Shown: positions 17,033 through 24,318 of the stretch, one piece after another
How the letters are laid out: each line of letters begins with the position of its first letter
How positions within the stretch are numbered: the first letter of the stretch is position 1
DNA from: Caulobacter sp. X
Lineage (GTDB): Bacteria > Pseudomonadota > Alphaproteobacteria > Caulobacterales > Caulobacteraceae
NCBI RefSeq assembly: GCF_002742635.1
Contig: NZ_PEGF01000002.1
Location: 868,001-932,000, forward strand
DNA length: 64,000 nucleotides
Reading direction: 5' to 3'
Notes under the pieces: generated by a model
The model's database searches: none
The model's input: the letters and a program-made list of their open reading frames with translations, nothing else
Told to the model about the DNA's origin: nothing
Translations under genes and position numbers: made by a program

Positions 17033-17153
17033 CAACAACCCCGCCTTCCTCGCCCTTGTGGCGAGGACCCATGCGTCCGCTCACGGAGCGCCCCCTCAGA
17101 GGCGCGCCGCGTCGGCGGAACGCTGGGTCCCAGGGACAAGCCCTGGGAAGGCG
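17033..17153. repeat. second-type intergenic repeat
   Basis: This repeat differs from the C/G-run doublets. It contains CCTCGCCCTTGTGGCGAGGA, then CGTCCGCTCACGGAGCG and CTGGGTCCCAGGGACAAGCC closed by CTGGGAAGGCG. Each block forms a hairpin. It fills the gap between gp3.5 and the protease. Confidence 0.6.
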
Positions 17154-17175
17154 ATGAAAAGGAAAGGCCCATTCC

Positions 17176-17592
17176 TTGTCCGATCATCTTTCCATCGAAG
17201 GCTACGCGTCCCTGTTCTGGACCCGCGACCTCAATGACGACGTCACCGCCGCCGGCGCCTTCGCCGAGAGCCTGGCGGCCGGAAGCCCCGTGAAGATGCT
17301 GCACCAGCATGACGAGGCCGAGCCGATCGGCGTCTGGGACGCGGTCGTCGAGGACGCCAAGGGCCTGTTCGTGCGCGGCCGCATTCTGCGCGCGACCCCG
17401 CGTGGAAGGCTCGTCGCCGCGCTGGTCGAGGCCGGCGCGCTGGACGGCCTGTCGATCGGCTTTCGCCAGGTGAAGGCGCGAACCCAGGGCCGCCTGCGCG
17501 TCTTGTCCCGCGTCGAGCTCTGGGAGGTGTCGATCGTCACCTTCCCGATGCTGCCGGGAGCGAGGCTGACCCTCAGTTCCGGATCAGCCTGA
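17176..17592 (+). CDS. GTA prohead protease (HK97 family, S78-type)
   Basis: A 138-residue capsid maturation protease. Family landmarks are IEGYASLFWTRDLNDDV, the catalytic histidine in VKMLHQHDEAEPIGVW, the catalytic serine in GALDGLSIGFR and the closing LWEVSIVTFPMLPGA. It cleaves the scaffold region of the capsid protein during head assembly. The start is TTG at 17176, preceded by AAGGAAAGG; no in-frame ATG lies between the repeat and the domain. Its last 20 bp overlap the convergent VOC gene. Confidence 0.9.
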   Translation: MSDHLSIEGYASLFWTRDLNDDVTAAGAFAESLAAGSPVKMLHQHDEAEPIGVWDAVVEDAKGLFVRGRILRATPRGRLVAALVEAGALDGLSIGFRQVKARTQGRLRVLSRVELWEVSIVTFPMLPGARLTLSSGSA

Positions 17593-17923
17593 GCAGGGTG
17601 CCGTCCGGGTCGATCAGGGCGGCCATGATCTTCTTGTCGCCCGGCGGGTGCAGGCGGGGGAAGCCTTCGGTCTTCTCCTCGATCCCGGCCGCCAGGCAGA
17701 CCGCGTAGAAGCCCTCGAGGTCGTCCAGCCGCAGGCAGCAGGCGAAGTTGCTGGTGGCGGGTTTGAGGCCCGGGAACGGGAAGAACTCCAGCATCAGCCG
17801 GCCGCGCTCCAGCACCATCCAGCCCGGATCGCGCGAGGCCCGCTCGAAGCCGAGGGCGGCATAGAAGCTCTCGGTCGCGTCGAAGTCGCTGGACGGGAGA
17901 TTCGGCGTGGCGCGGTCAGGCAT
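17573..17923 (-). CDS. VOC family (bleomycin-resistance-like) protein, inserted in the GTA cluster
   Basis: A 116-residue vicinal-oxygen-chelate protein: PNLPSSDFDATESFYAALGF at the start, GWMVLERGRLMLEFF, and the C-terminal ALIDPDGTLLRLI are typical of bleomycin-binding/glyoxalase-like proteins. It lies on the strand opposite the GTA genes and overlaps the protease 3' end by 20 bp. Repeats lie on both sides of this stretch (17033 and 17972). It is probably not a GTA component but a gene that landed in the cluster; substrate unknown. Confidence 0.88.
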   Translation of the reverse strand: MPDRATPNLPSSDFDATESFYAALGFERASRDPGWMVLERGRLMLEFFPFPGLKPATSNFACCLRLDDLEGFYAVCLAAGIEEKTEGFPRLHPPGDKKIMAALIDPDGTLLRLIRN

Positions 17924-17971
17924 GCGGCGACGCTAGCATGAGTCCCGCGCGGCGCCGTGGGCGGCTCACAA

Positions 17972-18090
17972 GATCCTCCCCCTAGCGGGGGAGGTGGCCC
18001 GAAGGGCCGGAGGGGGAAGTGCTGGAAAGCCGGCCTCTTCCCCCTCCGTCGTCCCTTCGGGCCGACACCTCCCCCGCTGGGGGGAGGATT
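17972..18090. repeat. palindromic repeat doublet (REP-like)
   Basis: GATCCTCCCCCTAGCGGGGG with mirror CTCCCCCGCTGGGGGGAGGA and GGCCCGAAGGGCC/CCCTTCGGGCCG stems, between the VOC gene and the capsid gene. A separate GGAGAA serves as the capsid ribosome site. Confidence 0.88.
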
Positions 18091-18113
18091 TTCTTCCATC
18101 TTCGGAGAACCCC

Positions 18114-19337
18114 ATGAAGGAAACCAAACACGCGGCCTCGCCCGAGGCCCGCGCGGCGCTGGCCGACGTCCTGACCGCGTTCGAAAGCTTCAAGGCCGCC
18201 AATGACGCGCGTCTTTCGGCCATTGAGACCAAGCGGGCCGACGTCCTGCTGGAAGAGAAGGTCGGCCGCATCGATGAGGCGGTCAGCCGCGCCCAGGACC
18301 GCCTGGATCGCCTGATGGCCGACCTGCGCCGTCCCGCCCTCGGCGGCGAGGCGCCGGTCGCCACGGTCGACGAACGCAAGGCCGCCTTCGATCGCTATGT
18401 GAAGACCGGCGAGACGCCCGCGGCCCTGCTCGAAGCCAAGGGCCTGTCCGAAGGGACGGCCACCGCCGGCGGCTATGTCGCCCCGCCGGAGCTGGAGCGG
18501 CTGATCCTGCGCCGCCTGGCCGCCACCTCGCCGATGCGCGAGATCTGCCAGGTCCGCACCATCGGCGCCGGGACCTTCCGCAAGCCGGTCTCGCCCACGG
18601 GTCTCGCCGCCGCCTGGGTAGCCGAGACCGCCGCGCGTCCGGAGACCACGGCTCCGACCCTGGACGTGATCGACTTCCCGGCCGGCGAGCTCTACGCCAG
18701 CCCGGCCGCCACCCAGGCCCTGCTGGACGACGCCTATGTCAGCATCGACGAGTGGCTGGCGGAAGAAGTGCAGGACGCCTTCGCCGCCCAGGAGACCTCG
18801 GCCTTCGTGTCGGGCGACGGGGTCAACAAGCCCAAGGGCCTCCTGGCCTACACCGCCGCGCCGGACGCCAGCTACACCTGGGGTCAGGTCGGCTATCTGG
18901 CGACCGGCGTGGCCGGCGGCTGGACGGCCTCGAACCCGACCGACAAGCTGATCGACCTGATCTACGCGACCAAGACCCAGTACCGCCAGAACGGCCGCTT
19001 CGTCATGAACCGCCGCACGGTCAGCGCAGTGCGCAAGTTCAAGGACGCGCAAGGCAACTACATCTGGAACGCGGCCCTGCAGCCGGGGCAGTCGGCGAGC
19101 CTGCTGGGCTTCCCGGTCACCGAGATCGAGGCCATGCCCGATGTCGCCGCCAACAGCCTGTCGGTGGCGTTCGGCGACTTCGAGAAGGGCTATTTGATCG
19201 TCGACCGCGCCGGGGTGCGGGTCCTGCGCGACCCGTACTCGGCCAAGCCCCACGTCCTCTTCTACACCACCAAGCGCGTCGGCGGCGGCGTGCAGAACTT
19301 CGACGCGATCAAGCTGCTGAAGTTCGCGGCGTCGTAG
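18114..19337 (+). CDS. GTA major capsid protein (HK97 fold)
   Basis: 407 residues. The first 95 or so are a helical scaffold-like delta domain (EARAALADVLTAFESFKAAN, then coiled coil) that the protease should remove, after which AGGYVAPPELERLILRRLAA and TFRKPVSPTGLAAAWVAET are the E-loop/N-arm region and DFEKGYLIVDRAGVRVLRDP the P domain of HK97-like coats. CGGAGAA precedes the ATG. It builds the small GTA head. Confidence 0.95.
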   Translation: MKETKHAASPEARAALADVLTAFESFKAANDARLSAIETKRADVLLEEKVGRIDEAVSRAQDRLDRLMADLRRPALGGEAPVATVDERKAAFDRYVKTGETPAALLEAKGLSEGTATAGGYVAPPELERLILRRLAATSPMREICQVRTIGAGTFRKPVSPTGLAAAWVAETAARPETTAPTLDVIDFPAGELYASPAATQALLDDAYVSIDEWLAEEVQDAFAAQETSAFVSGDGVNKPKGLLAYTAAPDASYTWGQVGYLATGVAGGWTASNPTDKLIDLIYATKTQYRQNGRFVMNRRTVSAVRKFKDAQGNYIWNAALQPGQSASLLGFPVTEIEAMPDVAANSLSVAFGDFEKGYLIVDRAGVRVLRDPYSAKPHVLFYTTKRVGGGVQNFDAIKLLKFAAS

Positions 19338-19350
19338 GCTTATCCGGCGT

Positions 19351-19463
19351 CCCCCTCCCCCTTGCGGGGAGGGGGCAGGGGGTGGGGGTGTCAGCGCCTC
19401 ATTGTCCCCTCATGGCGCGGAGCAGCGCCCCCACCCCAACCCCTCCCCGCGAGGGGGAGGGGC
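19351..19463. repeat. palindromic repeat doublet (CCCTCCCC type)
   Basis: CCCCCTCCCCCTTGCGGGGA with mirror AACCCCTCCCCGCGAGGGGG and inner GGGGGTGGGGGTGTC/CCCCACCCCAACC inverted words. It lies between capsid and connector genes. Confidence 0.8.
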
Positions 19464-19481
19464 TACCCTCAGAGACCCCCC

Positions 19482-19748
19482 ATGCAATCCCTCACCCTGG
19501 CCGAGGCCCGGGCGTTCCTGCGCGTCTCCGACGCGGCGGAGGACGCCGTGCTCACGCTCCTGATTGACGCCGCCGAGGCGCGCGTCGCGGCCGCCGCGAG
19601 CGTCGCCCTGACCGCCGCCAGCCCCGCGCCCCTGCGCCTGGCGGTCCTCACCCTGGTCGCCCACGCCTACGAGCACCGTGACGCCGGCGAACCCTCGCTG
19701 GCCCTCGTCGAGCCGTGGCTGACCCCTTACCGAAAGGCGCGGCTGTGA
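19482..19748 (+). CDS. GTA head-tail connector (gp6-like)
   Basis: An 88-residue helical protein (MQSLTLAEARAFLRVSDAAE, DAVLTLLIDAAEARV, APLRLAVLTLVAHAYEHRD) of the phage gp6-like connector family that forms the ring under the portal. The pattern L-x-EA-x-x-FLRV-x-x-x-xED at the start is characteristic. Its TGA overlaps the GTG start of the next gene. Confidence 0.85.
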   Translation: MQSLTLAEARAFLRVSDAAEDAVLTLLIDAAEARVAAAASVALTAASPAPLRLAVLTLVAHAYEHRDAGEPSLALVEPWLTPYRKARL

Positions 19749-20137
19749 CCGACAAGCCCCTGATCGACGCCCTGGTCGCGACGCTGAAAGCCGCGCCCGC
19801 CGTCACCGCCATCGCCGGCCAGCGGATCTACGCGACCGCCCCGCGCCTGCCGACCTATCCCTGCGTCGTCGTCACCCGCTCGGAAGGCCGTCCGGTCTCG
19901 GAGGGCGACGCCATCGAGCACCTGCTGACCCTGACCTGCGCCAGCCGCTTCGGCGGGCCGGAGGAGGCCCGGGCGCTGGTCGCCGCCGTCCGCGCGGCCT
20001 TGCACGACGCCAAGCCGACGCTGAGCGGTCGGCGGCTCGTGAACCTGCGCGTCCCCTATGCCGACTGCTTCACCGGCGCCGACCGCGAGACCACCCTGGG
20101 GATCGTCCGCGTGCGAGCGGTGACCGAAGTGTCCTGA
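19745..20137 (+). CDS. GTA tail terminator-like protein (DUF3168, gp8)
   Basis: A 130-residue DUF3168 protein (PLIDALVATLKAAPAVTAIA, RIYATAPRLPTYPCVVV, LLTLTCASRFGG, LRVPYADCF). In GTA and siphophages this protein caps the tail tube and joins it to the head. It starts at GTG 19745 overlapping the gp6 stop (GTGA). The gp7 head-closure gene that usually lies between gp6 and gp8 is not here. Confidence 0.87.
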   Translation: MTDKPLIDALVATLKAAPAVTAIAGQRIYATAPRLPTYPCVVVTRSEGRPVSEGDAIEHLLTLTCASRFGGPEEARALVAAVRAALHDAKPTLSGRRLVNLRVPYADCFTGADRETTLGIVRVRAVTEVS

Positions 20138-20165
20138 CCCTCACAGCCGCACCCCCGCCCCCCGC

Positions 20166-20188
20166 CCCCTCCCCACAAGGGGGAGGGG
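20166..20188. repeat. single palindrome (CCCTCCCC type)
   Basis: CCCCTCCCCACAAGGGGGAG pairs with itself and is followed by GGGAAAG; it resembles one arm of the doublet at 19351. It lies 26 bp before the tail tube gene, which has its own AGGAGA site. Confidence 0.6.
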
Positions 20189-20213
20189 AAAGTGAACACC
20201 AGGAGAGTCAAAG

Positions 20214-20630
20214 ATGGCCGCCCAAGCCGGCAAGGACATGCTGCTGAAGATCAGCGACGGGGCCCAGACCCCGACCTTCCACACCGTCGCGGGCCTGCGC
20301 GCCCGCACGCTCAGCCTCAACGCCAAGACCATCGACGCCACCGACAGCGACAGCACGGGCCGCTGGCGCGAGTTGCTGGCCGGCGCGGGGGTGAAGTCGG
20401 TGGCGGTGTCGGGCTCGGGCATCTTCCGCGACGCCGCGTCCGACGCCCAGGTGCGCACGAGCTTCTTCGACCAGTCGGCCAGGACCTGGCGGCTGGTGAT
20501 CCCGGACTTTGGGCAGCTGGAAGGCCCGTTCCTGGTGGCGGCGCTGGAATACGCCGGCGACCACGACGGCGAGGCGACCTTCGCGATCAGCCTGGCCAGC
20601 GCCGGGGCGGTGAGCTTCACGGCGATCTAG
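20214..20630 (+). CDS. GTA major tail tube protein (TP901-1 family, gp9)
   Basis: 138 residues with the TP901-1-type tail tube layout: GKDMLLKISDGAQTPTFHTV, LRARTLSLNAKTIDATDSDS, WRELLAGAGVKSVAVSGSGI and a closing beta segment (EATFAISLASAGAVSFTAI). It polymerises into the tail tube. AGGAGAGTCAAAG precedes the ATG. A repeat lies on either side. Confidence 0.92.
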   Translation: MAAQAGKDMLLKISDGAQTPTFHTVAGLRARTLSLNAKTIDATDSDSTGRWRELLAGAGVKSVAVSGSGIFRDAASDAQVRTSFFDQSARTWRLVIPDFGQLEGPFLVAALEYAGDHDGEATFAISLASAGAVSFTAI

Positions 20631-20639
20631 TTTCAGCAA

Positions 20640-20758
20640 GCGCCCCCTCCGTCACGCGACGTTGTCGCGCGCCACCTCCCCCGCTTTGCGGGTGAGGAGG
20701 ACTTCATCCTCCCCCGTGCAACGGGGGAGGGGGACCGCGAAGCGGGGGAGGGGGCGCT
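20640..20758. repeat. palindromic repeat doublet (CTCC/GGTGAGGAGG type)
   Basis: Outer ends GCGCCCCCTCCGTC and GGAGGGGGCGC face each other, with CACCTCCCCCGCTTTGCGGG and CCTCCCCCGTGCAACGGGGG hairpins inside. It begins 9 bp after the tail tube stop. Confidence 0.85.
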
Positions 20759-20778
20759 CTACCAAGGAATCCCCACCC

Positions 20779-21063
20779 ATGCTCCCGCCCAACCCCGCCC
20801 GCGGCGAGGTCGTCGTGACGCTTGCCGGCGCGCCGCGACGTCTGTGCCTGACGCTCGGCGCCCTGGCCCGGATCGAGGCCGCCCTGGGCCTCGCTGACTG
20901 GTCGCAACTGCCCGACCGCATCGCCACGCTCACCGCGACCGACCTGTCGGCCGTGCTGGCCGCGCTGCTGGAGGGCGGCGGCGAGGCGCCGGAGATCGCC
21001 GCCCGCGCCACCGTGCCGGAAGCCGCCTCGGCCCTGGCCGCCGCCCTGGCGGCTTGCGCATGA
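20779..21063 (+). CDS. GTA gp10 family tail protein
   Basis: 94 residues: ARGEVVVTLAGAPRRLCLTL, GALARIEAALGL, DLSAVLAALLEGGG. This matches the GTA gp10 family found only after the tail tube gene in such clusters. The function may be a tail assembly chaperone in the manner of phage gpG. Its stop overlaps the next ATG. Confidence 0.85.
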   Translation: MLPPNPARGEVVVTLAGAPRRLCLTLGALARIEAALGLADWSQLPDRIATLTATDLSAVLAALLEGGGEAPEIAARATVPEAASALAAALAACA

Positions 21064-21242
21064 GCGCCTGGGCCGCGCCGCTGCGCCTGGCGCTGGGTCT
21101 AGGCCTGCCGCCCGAGGCCTTCTGGCGCCTGTCGCTGAAGGAGTGGCGGGCCCTGACCGAAACGCCGCCCGCGCCGGCGCCATCGCGCGCCGACCTCTCC
21201 GCCTTGATCGCCCGCTATCCTGACGAGGAGATCCCATCATGA
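21060..21242 (+). CDS. GTA tail assembly chaperone-like protein (gp10.1)
   Basis: 60 residues: a helix rich in Ala/Leu and PPEAFWRLSLKEWRALTET, the hallmark of the short phage tail assembly chaperone of GTA clusters. Both ends overlap neighbours by ATGA, so translation is coupled. A TTG at 21054 is less likely than the overlapping ATG. Confidence 0.85.
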   Translation: MSAWAAPLRLALGLGLPPEAFWRLSLKEWRALTETPPAPAPSRADLSALIARYPDEEIPS

Positions 21243-21760
21243 GCTTCCAAGAGGACGGCCTTTCCACGAACGGTCTGGCCGCCGTGCCCGCCCGCGCCGC
21301 CGAGGCCGCCGCCGCGCTCGACGCCTTAAAGGCGCCGGCCGAACGCGCCGCGCGGTCGATCGACGAGGCCTTCGCCCGGGCCGGCGCGTCCCTGGTCAAG
21401 TCGCTGGCCCGCGCGGCCTCGGACGGCCAGGTGTCGCTGGCCGAACTGGCCCGCGCCGTGCTGGGCGCGGCCGGGGCGGCGCCGAAGGGCGGTGTGCTGG
21501 GCGATACGCTTTCGAAGGCCTTCGCCGGCGCCCGCGCCGACGGCGGTCCGGTGCTGCCGGGCGGCGCCTATCTGGTCGGCGAGCGCGGGCCGGAGGTGTT
21601 CCGTCCGACCTCGGCGGGAAGCATCGAGCCGGCCGGGAACGGCGGGGTGTCAGTGACCATCAACGTCCAGGGCGGCGAGGCCTCGAGCCTGGTCCGCTCC
21701 GACGCCCAGATCGCCCAGGCCTTGGCCAGGGCGGTGACGCTGGGGGCGCGGCGATTGTGA
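21239..21760 (+). CDS. GTA tape-measure-like tail protein (gp11)
   Basis: A 173-residue protein: an Ala-rich helical part (1-95), then GGPVLPGGAYLVGERGPEVF, the motif found near the end of many phage tape measure and minor tail proteins, and VSVTINVQGGEASSLVRSD. Tape measure length sets tail length; this one is very short and implies a short tail. Its TGA stop lies inside the left arm of the next repeat doublet. Confidence 0.85.
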   Translation: MSFQEDGLSTNGLAAVPARAAEAAAALDALKAPAERAARSIDEAFARAGASLVKSLARAASDGQVSLAELARAVLGAAGAAPKGGVLGDTLSKAFAGARADGGPVLPGGAYLVGERGPEVFRPTSAGSIEPAGNGGVSVTINVQGGEASSLVRSDAQIAQALARAVTLGARRL

Positions 21761-21890
21761 AATCCCTCCCCCTTGATGGGGGAGGGTAGGGTGGGGGGGA
21801 CTTCGGCGGTTGACGCCTCGCCATAGTCCAACGCGGAGGATCACCCCCATCCCCGACCCATCCCCCATCAAGGGGGAAGGGGGATTTCAC
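21757..21890. repeat. palindromic repeat doublet (CCCTCCCC type)
   Basis: GTGAAATCCCTCCCCCTTGA and the mirror ending GGGGGATTTCAC make long outer arms; inner words GGGTGGGGGGGAC/ATCACCCCCATCCCC match inversely. The left arm includes the stop of gp11 and the right arm touches the stop of the DUF805 gene. Confidence 0.85.
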
Positions 21891-22355
21891 CTACAACGCC
21901 ACCGCGGTCGTGTTCGGCGGAGGCGGGCCGTACTGATTGTCGCGCGGCTGGCCCAGGCTGCAGCCGACCCACAGGGTGAAGGCCAGCCAGATGGCGAAGG
22001 CGATGAAGCACGAGATGAAGAAGCCGCCCAGGGCGGTCAGGGCCGCGATCTCGGGCTCGCCGCTGGTCAGGGCCGCGATGGCCGGCATGACGCCGATCGA
22101 CAAGGCCGAGCCCATGATCAGGACCGGACCCAGAACCCAAGGCAGCACCTGCCACCAGCCGGTCTGACCCATGTCGTGCAGCCGCTTGGCGTGGATGCAG
22201 ACGCTGGAATAGATCGTCGCCAGGCTGATCACCGCGCCGATGACGGGCAGCCAGCCCAGCGCGATGTTGACGCCCAGCAGGACGAGCCAGCCGATCCAGA
22301 ACGCCTGGCGGCCGATGCGGCCTTCCGGCGACAGGAACAGGGTCTTCCAATCCAT
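21891..22355 (-). CDS. DUF805 membrane protein, inserted in the GTA cluster
   Basis: 154 residues with a DUF805 layout: WKTLFLSPEGRIGRQAFWIG (the GR-I-R-x-xFW motif), then about four membrane segments, CIHAKRLHDMGQTGWWQVLP (KR-x-HD-x-G-x-xGWW motif) and a cytoplasmic Pro/Asn-rich tail. The ATG at 22355 follows GGAGACTGAAG. It runs against the GTA genes between gp11 and gp12 and begins at a repeat arm. DUF805 function is not established. Confidence 0.9.
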   Translation of the reverse strand: MDWKTLFLSPEGRIGRQAFWIGWLVLLGVNIALGWLPVIGAVISLATIYSSVCIHAKRLHDMGQTGWWQVLPWVLGPVLIMGSALSIGVMPAIAALTSGEPEIAALTALGGFFISCFIAFAIWLAFTLWVGCSLGQPRDNQYGPPPPNTTAVAL

Positions 22356-22394
22356 CTTCAGTCTCCAATCTCGACTCCATAGGTAGGAGCCGAA

Positions 22395-22422
22395 GACCCG
22401 CTGATGAAGTGAAAAGCGGGTC
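22395..22422 (-). promoter_or_regulatory. hairpin in the leader of the DUF805 gene
   Basis: GACCCGC and GCGGGTC form a 7-bp stem around a 14-base loop about 40 bp before the ATG at 22355. It may be an operator or an mRNA leader structure. No consensus promoter stands out. Confidence 0.35.
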
Positions 22423-22503
22423 ATGACCAAGACTTAATGGCGTTCGGCCGCTCCTGGCGCGCCTCCCGGTCAAATTTCGCAAAACCTTTTCGTGAGGATC
22501 GCC

Positions 22504-23136
22504 ATGAGCGAGTTCCATGAGGCGCGCCTGCCCGCGCGCCTGGCGTTCGGCTGCGCCGGCGGCGTCGAATGGCGCACCGACATCGTCGCCCTGGCCTCGG
22601 GCGCCGAGCAGCGGACCAGCGCCTGGACGCGCGGCCGCCGCCGCTACCTGATCGCCACCGCTGCTCGCCCTCTGGACGAGCTGGCCGAGCTCTTGGCCTT
22701 CTTCGAGGCGCGGCGGGGACGGCTGGCGGGCTTCCGGTTCCGCGATCCGGCCGACTTCAAGTCCTGCGCGCCCTCGGCCCAGCCGGCGGCGACCGACCAG
22801 CCGATCGGGACCGGCGACGGCGGTCGCAAGGTCTTCCCGTTGACCAAGACCTATGGGACGGGCGCGACGGCCCTGGCGCGGCCGATCACAAAACCGGTGG
22901 CCGGCACGGTCAAGGTCGCGGTGGCGGGCGTCGCCTTGGCGGCGGGGGCCTATTCGGTCGAGGCGACGACGGGCCTCGTGACCTTATCGACGGCCCCGGC
23001 GGCAGGGCAGGCGGTGACGGCGGGCTTCGAGTTCGACACGCCGGTGCGCTTCGACACCGACCGGCTGGACATCACCCTGGAAGGCTTCTCGGCCGGCCGC
23101 GTCAGCGCCTGCGCCCTGATCGAGGTGCGCGACTGA
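22504..23136 (+). CDS. GTA distal tail protein (DUF2460, gp12)
   Basis: A 210-residue DUF2460 protein: EFHEARLPARLAFGCAGGVE at the start, ELLAFFEARRGRLAGFRFRD, the ADFKSC segment and a C-terminal FDTPVRFDTDRLDITLEGF. In GTA particles it forms the distal tail hub. The ATG at 22504 follows GTGAGGATCGCC; a GTG at 22492 is in frame but less likely. The ATG of gp13 overlaps its stop. Confidence 0.92.
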   Translation: MSEFHEARLPARLAFGCAGGVEWRTDIVALASGAEQRTSAWTRGRRRYLIATAARPLDELAELLAFFEARRGRLAGFRFRDPADFKSCAPSAQPAATDQPIGTGDGGRKVFPLTKTYGTGATALARPITKPVAGTVKVAVAGVALAAGAYSVEATTGLVTLSTAPAAGQAVTAGFEFDTPVRFDTDRLDITLEGFSAGRVSACALIEVRD

Positions 23137-23768
23137 TGCGGGCGCTTCCGGAGGGGATCGACCTTTCCCGCCTGTGCCACGCCTGGATCGTCGAGCGGTC
23201 GGACGGCGTGCGGCTGGGCTTCACCGACCACGACCGCGACCTCGTCGTCGACGGCGTCGCCTGCCGGGCCGGCGGCGGCTGGAGCCCCGGCGCCAGCGAG
23301 GCGGGCGTCGGCTACGCGCCGGGGCAGGCGGCGGCCTTGGGCGTGCTCGACGACGCGGGGATCTCGGAAGGCGACCTCGATGCCGGCCTCTATGACGGCG
23401 CCAAGGTCTTTGCCCTGCGGGTGGCCTGGAGCGCGCCCTCGCGTCTCGTCCGCCTGTGGACCGCGACGATCGCGGCGCTGAGCCGCGAGGGGCAGGCGTT
23501 CAAGGCGACCTTGGCCGGACCGGCGGCGGCTCTGGAGAGGGTGGCGGGGCGGACCTTCACCCGCCTCTGCGACGCGCGGCTGGGAGATGAACGCTGCGGC
23601 GTTGATCCTTCAGCGCATCCCGGCGCGACCTGCGACAAGCGCTGGACGACCTGCGTCGGCGTGTTCGGCAATGGCGACAACTTCCGAGGCTTTCCGACCG
23701 CGCCCGGCGAGGACTTCCTGACGCTGTACCCCGTCGAGGGCGAGCGCAACGACGGCGGGCGGCGGTGA
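23136..23768 (+). CDS. GTA tail hub protein (DUF2163, gp13)
   Basis: A 210-residue DUF2163 protein with a C-terminal BR0599-type cysteine motif: RLGFTDHDRDLVVDG, FKATLAGPAAALERVAGRTF, then CDARLGDERCGVD and CDKRWTTC with GNGDNFRGFP, the pattern tied to iron-sulfur binding in the RcGTA hub protein. It joins the distal tail to the tip. It starts one base after the gp12 TG of the stop (TGATG). Confidence 0.93.
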   Translation: MRALPEGIDLSRLCHAWIVERSDGVRLGFTDHDRDLVVDGVACRAGGGWSPGASEAGVGYAPGQAAALGVLDDAGISEGDLDAGLYDGAKVFALRVAWSAPSRLVRLWTATIAALSREGQAFKATLAGPAAALERVAGRTFTRLCDARLGDERCGVDPSAHPGATCDKRWTTCVGVFGNGDNFRGFPTAPGEDFLTLYPVEGERNDGGRR

Positions 23769-23780
23769 GGGGCGGCCTCA

Positions 23781-23900
23781 GATGCTCCCCCGCGATGCGG
23801 GGGAGCTGTCGCGGAGCGACTGAGGGGGCGAACACCGTAAGGATCGAGCTAGCCCCCTCCGGCCCTCCGGGCCACCTCCCCCGCATCGCGGGGGAGGATC
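23781..23900. repeat. palindromic repeat doublet (REP-like) that feeds the gp14 start
   Basis: GATGCTCCCCCGCGATGCGG with mirror CCTCCCCCGCATCGCGGGGG, plus TCGCGGAGCGA and GGCCCTCCGGGCC stems. Its right edge GCGGGGGAGGATC lies 5-12 bp before the GTG start of gp14 and seems to act as the ribosome site. Confidence 0.88.
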
Positions 23901-23905
23901 TGATC

Positions 23906-24307
23906 GTGGCCCAAACCCGCCTCTGGCTGGGAACCCCCTACCGCCACCAGGCCTCGACCCTCGGCGCGGGCTGCGACTGCCTGGGCCTGGTGCGCGGCGT
24001 CTGGCGCGCGATCCATGGCGCCGAGCCCGAAGCTCCGCCCCCTTACCGGCCCGACTGGGCCGATGTCGGCGGGCGCGAACTCCTGCTCGAAGCGTTCGGC
24101 CGCTGGCTGACGCCGATCCCGCTGTCCGAGGCCCGCCCCGGCGACGTCCTGATCTTCCGCATGGCGCCCGGCGCGGTCGCCAAGCATTGCGCGATCCAGT
24201 CCGGCTCGGACCGGATGATCCACGCCTACTGGGGCCGGGCCTGCGTCGAGAGCGCGCTGGGCCGCTGGTGGCGCGAGCGGCTGGTCGCGGCCTTCCGTTT
24301 TCCTTGA
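23906..24307 (+). CDS. GTA cell wall hydrolase/tail peptidase (NlpC/P60, gp14)
   Basis: About 133 residues. NlpC/P60 core: TRLWLGTPYRHQASTLGAGC followed by DCLGLVRGVW (catalytic cysteine in CDCLGL) and AVAKHCAIQ (histidine). It should open peptidoglycan at the tail tip during DNA delivery. The GTG at 23906 is chosen because everything upstream in frame is translated repeat (for example APSGPPGHLPRIAGED); the repeat's GGGGGAGG gives the ribosome site. A longer product beginning at 23765 or 23795 cannot be ruled out. Confidence 0.87.
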   Translation: MAQTRLWLGTPYRHQASTLGAGCDCLGLVRGVWRAIHGAEPEAPPPYRPDWADVGGRELLLEAFGRWLTPIPLSEARPGDVLIFRMAPGAVAKHCAIQSGSDRMIHAYWGRACVESALGRWWRERLVAAFRFP

Positions 24308-24318
24308 GGAGTTCGAAG

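Noticed and set aside
14971-23900. CRISPR array suggested by regularly recurring palindromes
   Set aside because: The repeats are hundreds of bases apart, are inverted pairs, and have no uniform spacers; no cas genes are present.
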